This document shows, piece after piece, positions 1 through 7,437 of a DNA stretch of 64,000 bases (the first letter of the stretch is position 1; the number at the start of each line of letters is the position of its first letter). Location: NCBI RefSeq assembly GCF_014250515.1, contig NZ_CP060202.1:2353001-2417000 (forward strand), in the 5' to 3' direction. A model generated the notes under the pieces. That model was not told where the DNA came from. It worked only from the letters and a program-made list of their open reading frames with translations, and did no database searches. The stretch is from Hymenobacter sediminicola. GTDB lineage: Bacteria; Bacteroidota; Bacteroidia; Cytophagales; Hymenobacteraceae. A program made the translations under genes and the position numbers.

Positions 1-287
1 TCCCTTCACCTCCTCACCGCCATCTTTCCCGCTTGTCGTTAGCAGCTTGCAGGCCTGGGGGTAGCCGCGTACAGGCTCCGGTTGAACAGAGTAAAAGCCG
101 ACATATCCTCATCCAGCTGGCGCACCTAGTCATCAGGGCATCTACCAGCGCAGCCCCGGCCATCACCCGGCTTCTGCCGGAGTGAGTTGGCCTTGCTCTG
201 GCAGCATTCCTGCTCTAGATAACCCGCGCTGCGCACCTTCAGCAGAACGCCAGGCTCCGTCGTCCGGCAATTGTCTAGCTTTACCCC

Positions 288-2117
288 ATGCGCACGGTTT
301 TCATGAAGTGGGGAAAAAGTCTGTTGGCCCTGCTCGCCGGGTTGGCGGCTTGTTCGTCTCCTGATCCGCAGACGAACGTACCCACCCAGGACCCTACCAC
401 CGGCGAAGTCTACACCCAGCGGCGCGTGGTGGTGAACGACTCGCTCTACCGGGGCCGCGTGCTCGACCGTTACGACTCGGTGCTGATAGCCACCCGCCCT
501 CAGTTTCTGCTGCAGCTGCCGCGCCGCCCCCCGCTCGACACCCTGGCCCTGGGCAAGCTGCTCGGCTGGGACTCCACCACCGTCCGGCGGCGCATTGCCG
601 AGGCCCTGCCCTACCCAGGTGCCCGGCCCAGCTCTCCGGTCCAGCTCCGCCTTACCAAATCCGAAGTGAAGCGCGTCCGCCGCGACAGCGCCGACTGGCC
701 TACTCTGAAGTTGACCCGGCGCTATCAGCGCGTATATACTACCGCCGCGGGGGCTTCTGTGCTGGGCTATAAGAGCACGGAGGCACAGGCTTTCTTCCGG
801 CAGGCCAAAAGCTACCGACGCGGCCGTTTCTACCGCCTGCGCAACGGCGGCGTAGAAGCCTACTACAACGGCCTGCTCACTGGCCGCCACGGCTACCTGC
901 ACCCGCTGCTCGATGCCAAAGGCAAGCAGCACGGTACCTGGGCCAAAGACACCACCTTCCAGCAGGGCCAGGACCTGCACCTCACCCTCGATGTAAAGCT
1001 GCAGGCCTACGCCGAAAAGCTGCTGGGCAACCGCAAGGGCTACCTCGTAGCTCTCGACCCGCGCACCGGCGAAATCCTAGCCTATGTATCGGCACCGGTG
1101 TTTGACCCCTCTACCATCACGGCTCCCGACCGGGCCGGGGTGCGCGCCGAGCTACTGGAGCACGAAAACATGCCGCTGCTGAACCGGCCCGCCATGCTGG
1201 CCAACCCACCTGGCTCGGTATTTAAGCTGGTGAATGCCGCTGTGGCCCTGCAGCTGGGCGCCATCAGCCCTACCACTGCGTTCCGCTGCGACCAGACCTT
1301 AGTGAGCTGCGTGCACCACCACCCTAAGCCTAATAGCCTCACCGTAGGCCTGAAGTACAGTTGCAACCCCTACTTCTACCAGGTGATGCAGAACCTCATC
1401 AACCGTATGCCCGATAGCCTGGCCGTGGTGGATACGGTAGCGACCCGCCACGCCAACCTGGCTGAGTGGCGGCGCTACGTCCGCTCGTTTGGGCTTGATT
1501 CGGTGCTGGGCGTAGACTTCCCGCGCGAAGCACCCGGCTTCCTGCCCACCCCGGCCTACTACGATAAGGCACGCCGCACCCGTAACTGGACTTACCGCTC
1601 CATTTACTCGCTCAGCATTGGGCAGGGCGAAATCAACCTGACAGGCCTGCAAATGGCCAACATGACCGCTATCATTGCCAACCGCGGCTGGTACTATCCG
1701 CCCCATCTGGTGCGCGGTATCGGCCAGGGTGGTCCTTTGCCGCGCTTCACGGAAAAGCGGCGCACGCTCATCGACAGTGTCCATTTTGCGGCGCTGGTGC
1801 CCGGCATGGTGGCCGTGATGCAGCGCGGCGGCACTGCCGATGCCTCCAGCCTCGCCGACATAGGCATTACGGTGGCCGGCAAAACTGGTACCGTAGAAAA
1901 CGACGAAGGTGACGACCATGCCGCCTTTGTTGGCTTTGCCCCCGCCAACAACCCCAAAATAGCCGTGGCCGTGTACCTCGAAAATGCCGGCTTCGGCGCT
2001 ACCGCCGCTGCGCCCTGCGCCGTGATGGTGATGGAAAAGTACCTGCGTGGCAGCATCGCGCCCAAGCGCAAGCGCTGGGAAAAGCGCATCCAGCACCGAG
2101 CGAAATACGACTATTAG
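288..2117 (+). CDS. PBP2-like D,D-transpeptidase lipoprotein
   Basis: Peptidoglycan cross-linking transpeptidase of the class B penicillin-binding protein type. All three active-site motifs are visible: SVFK with the acylated serine at 310, SCN at 358-360 and KTGT at 532-535. The N-terminal part (about 60-230) resembles a PBP2 pedestal. Instead of the usual uncleaved membrane anchor, the protein begins with a lipoprotein signal ending LLAGLAAC. The ATG at 303 gives the cleanest signal peptide (MKWGKSLLALLAG), so the true start may be five codons inside. It stands alone, without rodA or mreC beside it, so it is probably an accessory paralogue rather than the elongasome PBP2. The family is clear; the in vivo role is inferred. 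Confidence 0.85.
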   Translation: MRTVFMKWGKSLLALLAGLAACSSPDPQTNVPTQDPTTGEVYTQRRVVVNDSLYRGRVLDRYDSVLIATRPQFLLQLPRRPPLDTLALGKLLGWDSTTVRRRIAEALPYPGARPSSPVQLRLTKSEVKRVRRDSADWPTLKLTRRYQRVYTTAAGASVLGYKSTEAQAFFRQAKSYRRGRFYRLRNGGVEAYYNGLLTGRHGYLHPLLDAKGKQHGTWAKDTTFQQGQDLHLTLDVKLQAYAEKLLGNRKGYLVALDPRTGEILAYVSAPVFDPSTITAPDRAGVRAELLEHENMPLLNRPAMLANPPGSVFKLVNAAVALQLGAISPTTAFRCDQTLVSCVHHHPKPNSLTVGLKYSCNPYFYQVMQNLINRMPDSLAVVDTVATRHANLAEWRRYVRSFGLDSVLGVDFPREAPGFLPTPAYYDKARRTRNWTYRSIYSLSIGQGEINLTGLQMANMTAIIANRGWYYPPHLVRGIGQGGPLPRFTEKRRTLIDSVHFAALVPGMVAVMQRGGTADASSLADIGITVAGKTGTVENDEGDDHAAFVGFAPANNPKIAVAVYLENAGFGATAAAPCAVMVMEKYLRGSIAPKRKRWEKRIQHRAKYDY

Positions 2118-2205
2118 CAAAGTTGCAGGTCCCAGGCAGCAGCGGAGCGACCTTGTGGGTCTTTGCAGAGAAACTCTGAGCGTACCGATTTAATCCTCAC
2201 TTCTT

Positions 2206-2691
2206 ATGCGACACTCCTATCCTATATCCGGCATGCCCAAGCTTGCAGTAGCCCTGCTGCTGGCGGTACCACTCAGTGCCTGTGACAGCCTATTTGGCAA
2301 AGAAATAGCTCGCCTTCCTATCAACACCATCAGCACGCCAAGCCAAGATGTAGTGAAGGAAGCCGCGCTCCAGCTGCAGAAAGGAGACGAGGTAGCATTG
2401 TGGTCGGATATGGATATGGCGTATGATGGCGATGCGCCGGTACGCTTTCAGGTGCAGGTCCTACAAAACGGCACACCTTACCAGGAACTCGAAGTAGACC
2501 CTACCGAGAAGAACGTGACGGTAGGCGAGGTTAAAACCTCCTTCAATGGCAAAACCAAGTGGCGTTTCACCGGCAAGAACGGAACTGTCACGGTTCCGCA
2601 AACGGGCACTTACACGTTTAAAGCGCGTCTGATAGCCGCCGCCAACCCCACGCTGAGGATTAAGAAGGCTGAGCTGGTACTGAAGAAATAG
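2206..2691 (+). CDS. Hypothetical lipoprotein, 161 aa
   Basis: Small predicted lipoprotein. After a hydrophobic segment (about residues 12-24) there is a lipobox LSAC, followed by a mature domain of about 130 residues with alternating beta-type patterns (RFQVQVLQNG, TGTYTFKARL) suggesting a beta-sandwich. A second ATG ten codons in (MPKLAVALLL) would give a shorter, more typical signal. I do not recognise the family. It follows the PBP2-like gene by 88 bases on the same strand and may be cotranscribed with it, but nothing in its sequence gives a function. Confidence 0.7.
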   Translation: MRHSYPISGMPKLAVALLLAVPLSACDSLFGKEIARLPINTISTPSQDVVKEAALQLQKGDEVALWSDMDMAYDGDAPVRFQVQVLQNGTPYQELEVDPTEKNVTVGEVKTSFNGKTKWRFTGKNGTVTVPQTGTYTFKARLIAAANPTLRIKKAELVLKK

Positions 2692-2893
2692 GCGTTGCCA
2701 GGTGCTACTGCCCCGCACGTGCACAGCTTTTACGGCACCGCCTGGAGCAATCCGGGCGGCACCTCTGTTTCCGAGCAATAGAAAAGTCCGTTTGCTTGTG
2801 CAGTGAGGCTGCTACGGAACTGGATGCGTATTTCTGCAGCTTGTATTTTCGGGCTTTCTTTCCATCTGCATTTCTATAGCTATTGAAAACAGC

Positions 2894-3964
2894 ATGAAAC
2901 CTCGGTTCTGGTTGATTGTGGTGGCGCTGCTGGCGTCTTTCACCACTTCGGCGCAGTCCTTATCGGGCGTATGGCAGGGAGTGGAAACCGATACCGGCGA
3001 GCCGGGTGAAGTGTGGCCGGCGGTGCTTCGGCTGCAGAAAAGTAACGGCTCTACGCTGTTCGGGGTGCTGTACCAGGAACAGGGCGGGCAGCAGAACATG
3101 ACGGTTACGTTTCAGATGCAGGGCACCCGGATCGGTACCGGAATGCGGCTGGAGCACGTGCGCAAGCTCCACGAAACCGGCGCCACGCCCTTCACCTATT
3201 GGTGCGAAGGCTCCATTACGTTCATCTACGACCCAACCCAGGAGAGGCTGACCGGCCGGGCCACCTACCAGCCCACCGGCAACTGCGACGTAGGCACGTT
3301 TACGCTGTACCGCGTGAAGCTGAAGTCGGCGGCTACGGTGGCAGCCAACACCGAAAGCACCATCCGCGTATCGGGCCGCAACGTGCTCTGGTATGCCGAT
3401 GCCGCCCTGAAACAACCCGTGGCAACCGGCAACACCTACCGCACCCGGCTCAGCAAGACCACCACTTTCTACCTCACGCAGGGCTACTATCCTACTCGCC
3501 AGAGCACAGCTGTTCCCATCACCATTCAGGTAACCAGTGCGCCGCCAAAGCCCGCCCCACCGGCAGCCATCCGGCCCGACACGAGTGCCCGGCAGGATAC
3601 TGCACGCCGGGTACCGGTGCCGCTGGTAGCTACCTCGCCGGTAGTGCTACCCACGGTACTGTTTCGGCTGGGAACCGCTGAGCTGCTCCCGGAAGGCCTG
3701 CCCGCCTTGGAGCGGCTGGCCGCGGAACTGAAGTCCCGCCCTACGCTCAGGCTGCGCATAGCCGGCCACACCGACAAAATCGGGGAACCCCAAAAAAACC
3801 AGGTCTTGTCAGAGCAGCGGGCCGAAGCCGTGAAGACGTACCTAGTGAAGGCCGGCATTGAAGCCGCCCGCATCAGCACTATCGGCTACGGCGACTCCCG
3901 TCCTCTATACCCCTCACCCGACGCCCGCAACCGCCGCGTGGAAGTAGCCGAAGCACAGGAATGA
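2894..3964 (+). CDS. Ig-like and OmpA C-terminal domain protein
   Basis: Exported 356-residue envelope protein. A signal peptide (MKPRFWLIVVALLASFTTSAQ) precedes an unrecognised N-terminal domain (about 22-150). Next comes an Ig-like segment (about 155-215) of the Bacteroidota type, with VLWYADAALKQPVATG, then a Pro/Ala-rich linker. The last 105 residues form an OmpA C-terminal, peptidoglycan-binding domain, recognisable by GHTDKIG, LSEQRAEAV and NRRVEV. Known OmpA-C domains bind meso-diaminopimelate in the wall, so it probably sits in the periplasm tied to peptidoglycan. What the N-terminal domain binds cannot be told. Confidence 0.75.
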   Translation: MKPRFWLIVVALLASFTTSAQSLSGVWQGVETDTGEPGEVWPAVLRLQKSNGSTLFGVLYQEQGGQQNMTVTFQMQGTRIGTGMRLEHVRKLHETGATPFTYWCEGSITFIYDPTQERLTGRATYQPTGNCDVGTFTLYRVKLKSAATVAANTESTIRVSGRNVLWYADAALKQPVATGNTYRTRLSKTTTFYLTQGYYPTRQSTAVPITIQVTSAPPKPAPPAAIRPDTSARQDTARRVPVPLVATSPVVLPTVLFRLGTAELLPEGLPALERLAAELKSRPTLRLRIAGHTDKIGEPQKNQVLSEQRAEAVKTYLVKAGIEAARISTIGYGDSRPLYPSPDARNRRVEVAEAQE

Positions 3965-4014
3965 GACAAGGCTCGTAGCTTAGAGACGTATTCTATTCAC
4001 TCTTTGGTATCCTG

Positions 4015-5025
4015 ATGCCTGTCTCTCCCCTGCTAGTTGTTACCCGGCTGCTGCGCTGCCTGAGCATCGGCTTGCTGCTGCCCTGCGTGCCCACTGGGGC
4101 ACTGGCCCAGCAGCTTGCCTCACCCCGCGACACTTCCTTCACGGTACACAGCGCTTATGTTAAGGCCAAGAAGCAGCATCCCGATATCAGTATTGCCCGG
4201 CCGCCGGTACCACGCGGAGTTCGGGCTCAAACCAAACTCACGTACTGCACGCCCGGCAGCCGTGCCTTGCAACTGGATGTGTTCTACCCGAAGGCCAAAC
4301 GCCGGCAGCAGTTTCCGGCCGTGCTACTCATCCACGGTGGCGGCTGGCGCTCCGGCGACCGAAGCCAGCATGTACCGCTGGCGCAGCAGCTGGCCGGTCG
4401 TGGCTTTGTAGCCGTCACGGCCGAGTACCGGCTTTCTACTGAAGCCCCATACCCAGCCGCAGTGCAGGACCTGAAAGCGGCAATTCGCTGGATGCGGGCC
4501 AATGCCCGGACTTATGCCATCGACACTACCCGTGTGGCGGTCTGGGGTTTTTCGGCCGGCGGGCAACTGGCGGCCCTTATCGGCAGCACCAACGGCAATT
4601 CGCTGTTTGAGGCTGGCAGCTGCCACCGCCCCCATTCCAGCGCTGTGCAGGCTATTGTAGACGTAGATGGTATTCTGGCGTTCCTTCATCCTGAGTCGGG
4701 CGAGGGCAACGACAGCAAAAGCACTTCGGCGGCTACTTACTGGTTCGGCAGCAACAAGCTCACCCGCCCCGACCTGTGGCAGCAGGCCTCCGCCCTGAGC
4801 TACGTAGGTGCCGGTACGCCGCCCATGCTGTTCATCAACAGCGGCGTGGACCGCATGCACGCCGGCCGCGACGATATGATGCGCCAGCTTACTGCGCTAG
4901 GCATCTACACCGAAGTGCACAGCTTCCCGGAGGCCCCTCACCCATTTCCGCTGTTCAACCCCTGGTTTCAGCCAACGCTGGAGTACACAGTAAATTTCCT
5001 GAACAAGGTGTTTCCAAGGCGCTAA
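4015..5025 (+). CDS. Alpha/beta hydrolase, exported esterase
   Basis: Secreted alpha/beta hydrolase of the HSL/BD-FAE-like esterase type, 336 residues. After a signal peptide ending about GALAQQ, the fold markers are the oxyanion motif HGGGW and the nucleophile elbow GFSAGG (GxSxG), with a late histidine in EAPHPFP; an aspartate in the NSGVDRMH region completes the likely triad. Family members hydrolyse short acyl or aryl esters, including acetyl or feruloyl groups on polysaccharides; the substrate here is unknown. It ends 24 bases from the convergent gene at 5049, and I see no terminator in that gap. Confidence 0.8.
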   Translation: MPVSPLLVVTRLLRCLSIGLLLPCVPTGALAQQLASPRDTSFTVHSAYVKAKKQHPDISIARPPVPRGVRAQTKLTYCTPGSRALQLDVFYPKAKRRQQFPAVLLIHGGGWRSGDRSQHVPLAQQLAGRGFVAVTAEYRLSTEAPYPAAVQDLKAAIRWMRANARTYAIDTTRVAVWGFSAGGQLAALIGSTNGNSLFEAGSCHRPHSSAVQAIVDVDGILAFLHPESGEGNDSKSTSAATYWFGSNKLTRPDLWQQASALSYVGAGTPPMLFINSGVDRMHAGRDDMMRQLTALGIYTEVHSFPEAPHPFPLFNPWFQPTLEYTVNFLNKVFPRR

Positions 5026-5048
5026 ATGGGGCGGCAGAGTTAGCTCGT

Positions 5049-5402
5049 TCAGGAGACTATCCGCCGCCGCATCACGTAGTGCGATACGCTGCTGCCGTCT
5101 TCTACCTGCACGTAGGCATTCAGAAACTCCCAACCCTGGCTGTTGAGCCAGTTTAGGGCATCGATTACCGAGTTGAACTCTACCGGCCTGCCTTCGGAGT
5201 CACGGAACAGGTTGCGGGAGAAGAACTTCTGCTGCTGGCCGTAGTCTATAGAGATAGTAATTTTGCCGTTCAGCTTCTGCTGGGCATTTAGCTGGCAGTA
5301 TTCTTCGGTGCGGGCGGGGGCCACAGTTGCCGCAGCGGGCTGCTGTGCTTGTCCGGCCAAGGCACTGCCCATCAGCAGCGCAGCGAGTAAGAATCTTTTC
5401 AT
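5049..5402 (-). CDS. Hypothetical secreted protein, 117 aa
   Basis: Small exported protein. The start at 5402 was chosen because it gives a classic signal peptide (MKRFLLAALLMGSALAGQAQ); a longer open frame extends upstream but reads as non-coding. The mature part contains FNSVIDALNWLNSQGWEFLNAY, the pattern of short Bacteroidota proteins in which a 'dALn.lg..GWe' helix follows a beta strand. No enzyme motif is visible. A roughly 280-base gene-poor gap separates it from the oppositely oriented mini-gene at 5679. Confidence 0.65.
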   Translation of the reverse strand: MKRFLLAALLMGSALAGQAQQPAAATVAPARTEEYCQLNAQQKLNGKITISIDYGQQQKFFSRNLFRDSEGRPVEFNSVIDALNWLNSQGWEFLNAYVQVEDGSSVSHYVMRRRIVS

Positions 5403-5630
5403 AACATACAGAGGGTAAAAAAGCGTGTATGACCAACGTGGGCAAACACTATACCATTCCCGGCTTTTTAGGCCCTGCATAATGGCTTTCCAGCTATGCA
5501 GGCAGCATCTGCTCGTTATCCCCATGCCGCTGCCTCCGCACGGATTCCTCTGACTTACCAGCACGCATTCCATTCCAATCATCTAGCAATTAAATGATGC
5601 TTGCATAACAATTTATCAGACTTGACGTAT

Positions 5631-5638
5631 TACCTTTG
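5631..5638 (+). promoter_or_regulatory. Candidate Bacteroidota -7 box for the 5679 mini-gene
   Basis: TACCTTTG matches the Bacteroidota sigma-70 -7 consensus TAnnTTTG at every fixed position and lies 40 bases before the ATG at 5679. No good TTTG/TTG element is found at the usual spacing (the nearest TTG leaves 27 bases), so the call rests on the -7 box alone. Confidence 0.4.
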
Positions 5639-5678
5639 CAGTCAACAACCTGATTTGACAACACATACAAACATTGCC

Positions 5679-5813
5679 ATGAAAAAGACCACTGCTGCTT
5701 TCTCTTCGCTGTTGGTCCTGGGTGGGCTGGGCTCGTTAAGCTACCTTGCTGCCCAAGTCCTGGATCTGAACCTCCATTTCGACCTGCACGACGGCGAAGA
5801 GCTGCACTTCTAA
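5679..5813 (+). CDS. 44-residue exported or membrane mini-protein
   Basis: A free-standing small gene encoding MKKTTAAFSSLLVLGGLGSL followed by a second half rich in Leu, His and Asp/Glu. The first half looks like a signal peptide or single membrane helix; the tail contains LHFDLHDGEELHF, with three His and several acidic residues. Three features support a real transcription unit: a consensus -7 box 40 bases upstream, a strong terminator directly downstream, and clean separation from neighbours. I do not recognise a family. The longer open frame starting at 5601 adds an unlikely N-terminus and would include the promoter. Confidence 0.55.
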   Translation: MKKTTAAFSSLLVLGGLGSLSYLAAQVLDLNLHFDLHDGEELHF

Positions 5814-5840
5814 ACACCGGTTTACCGGCTGTTTTTCCGG

Positions 5841-5870
5841 AACCCTGCCCTGTGGCAGGGTTCTTTTTGT
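5841..5870 (+). terminator. Rho-independent terminator of the mini-gene
   Basis: Perfect 9-bp stem AACCCTGCC/GGCAGGGTT with a CTGT loop, followed by a T-rich run. It lies 28 bases after the stop at 5813. Confidence 0.85.
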
Positions 5871-6069
5871 TTAGCCCCTAATAAACCCGGATTCAAAATC
5901 AGGGGGTTACAAACCAAAACTGAAAAAACCACATCTATTCCCGGCTGTTTTCGGTACTTCACAGTTCGGCAGCCCGCGTTGGGCAGCCGGATACCTCTCT
6001 CACCCGCTACCTTGCCGGAGCCGGCCCTCAGCTACAGCCTCCCGGAAGCGCAGCACAACATAGTGTGTT

Positions 6070-6702
6070 ATGAACTTAACTGGCCTGAAAGAGCAGATCA
6101 GCTACATTATCGGCCGCGACCTGGCCCGCAACTTCGCCCAGCAGGGCCTCGACCTGGATGTGGACATCCTGGCGGCCAGCATGAAGGAAGGTATCAGCGG
6201 GGAGCCCAGCCGCCTGAGCCAGGAGCAGGTGCAGGAAGCTATGATGCAGCTTCAGCAGCAGATGGGCGGCCCCGAAGACGAAGACGACACCCAAGACCCC
6301 AATGCCATGAACAACAACAAAGAAGAAGGCGAAGCTTTCCTAGCCGAAAACAAGAACAAGCCCGGCATCACGACCCTGCCCAGCGGCCTGCAGTACGAAG
6401 TCCTGACCGAAGGCTCTGGCAAGAAGCCCGGCCCCACTTCGCAGGTTACTACGCACTACCACGGCACGCTCCTCAACGGCAATGTATTCGACAGCTCCTA
6501 CCAGCGCGGCCAGCCCGCTACGTTCGGTGTAAACCAGGTAATTGCCGGCTGGACAGAAGCCCTGCAGCTGATGCCCGAAGGTTCGAAGTGGCGCCTCTAT
6601 ATCCCTTCAAACCTGGCCTATGGCAAGCGTGGTGCCGGCCGCGACATCGGCCCCGACTCGGCGCTCATCTTCGACGTGGAGCTGCTGAGAGTAAATAACT
6701 GA
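6070..6702 (+). CDS. FKBP-type peptidyl-prolyl isomerase
   Basis: Cytoplasmic FKBP-type peptidyl-prolyl cis-trans isomerase of the FKBP22/FklB layout, 210 residues. An N-terminal helical dimerisation segment (about 1-75, LKEQISYIIGRDLARNF) is followed by an acidic, Asn-rich linker and the FKBP domain (about 105-208), with YHGTLLNGNVFDSSY, VIAGWTEALQLMPEGSKW and IPSNLAYG. No signal peptide is present, so it differs from exported Mip-like forms. It speeds proline isomerisation during folding. A long overlapping frame at 5979-6698 is a shadow of this gene. Confidence 0.92.
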   Translation: MNLTGLKEQISYIIGRDLARNFAQQGLDLDVDILAASMKEGISGEPSRLSQEQVQEAMMQLQQQMGGPEDEDDTQDPNAMNNNKEEGEAFLAENKNKPGITTLPSGLQYEVLTEGSGKKPGPTSQVTTHYHGTLLNGNVFDSSYQRGQPATFGVNQVIAGWTEALQLMPEGSKWRLYIPSNLAYGKRGAGRDIGPDSALIFDVELLRVNN

Positions 6703-6798
6703 GGAAACCCGGTCGTCCGCCCGGCTGCTACGGTTGCTGCTGCCCCGCACTGGGTACGCAGCAGCACAGCGGCCGGGCGGGCTTCTTCTGCCCCTGCC

Positions 6799-7335
6799 GT
6801 GTCTGACCAACTTTTACCCGAAGAGCACCTGCCGCCCGCCGAAACCCCGGCTCCGGCGCTGCCGCCGCGTCCACCGCTGCCTACGCTTAGCAGCGAAGAT
6901 GGCCGCTTGGTACTTACCGAGGATGCGCTGCAGGTAAACGGGCAGCGGTTTGCATTGCGCGAGCTGGAAGCGGTAGAGGTGCAGCGCGTACGCTGGCTGC
7001 TGTGGTTCCTGCTGGGTGGCTTCACGCTGGCGGGCTTTCTGCTGGGCCTGCTCCAAAACTGGGTGCGCCTGATGCCGGCCGCGCTGGGCATTACTGTGGG
7101 CGCTTTGCTGCTGGCCTGGGGACAGCGCGGCACCAACCGCCTCCGGCTGCACCGCTTGGGCCGCGAAACCATGCATTTTGCCCTGCCCGGCGAACCGGCT
7201 CAGTGGCAGAAGCTGACGGCCGAAACCAACCGCCGTATCCGCCGCCGCCACGATGAAGCTGCTGAAGCCGCAGCTCTGGCTCTATTGGCGGCCGAAGCAG
7301 CTGCCCGGCCACCTGAGCCGCCGACGACCGAATAA
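6799..7335 (+). CDS. Hypothetical two-helix membrane protein
   Basis: 178-residue protein with a GTG start 96 bases after the FKBP gene. A Pro-rich N-terminus (about 1-30) is followed by a small beta segment (LVLTEDALQVNGQRFALRELEAVEV), two membrane helices (about 66-85 and 93-108) and an Ala/Arg-rich cytoplasmic tail. The layout of a short beta unit before a helical hairpin resembles the DUF6232-type small membrane proteins, but I hold that only loosely. The gene is in line with kup downstream, which appears to have its own promoter. Confidence 0.7.
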   Translation: MSDQLLPEEHLPPAETPAPALPPRPPLPTLSSEDGRLVLTEDALQVNGQRFALRELEAVEVQRVRWLLWFLLGGFTLAGFLLGLLQNWVRLMPAALGITVGALLLAWGQRGTNRLRLHRLGRETMHFALPGEPAQWQKLTAETNRRIRRRHDEAAEAAALALLAAEAAARPPEPPTTE

Positions 7336-7390
7336 AACAACCACTTTCTGCAGGCTGGTAAACGCCCGACGATGATTGCGCGCCGGGCCC

Positions 7391-7398
7391 TACCTTTG
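7391..7398 (+). promoter_or_regulatory. Candidate -7 box for kup
   Basis: TACCTTTG is a perfect TAnnTTTG match, 40 bases before the kup ATG. No convincing -33 element is visible at the expected distance. Confidence 0.45.
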
Positions 7399-7437
7399 GG
7401 CGCCTTTTTCGGCCCCTAATTCCTTCTCATTCCGCAC

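Noticed and set aside
1..287. C-terminus of a gene entering from the left edge
   Set aside because: Frame 1 stops at 40-42 and frame 3 stays open to about 182, but neither reads as recognisable protein. A near -7 box (TAGCTTTA at 276-283) is too close to the 288 start to be convincing.
5979..6698. 239-codon plus-strand frame overlapping the FKBP gene
   Set aside because: Pro/Arg/Gly-rich sequence in another frame of a clearly identified gene.
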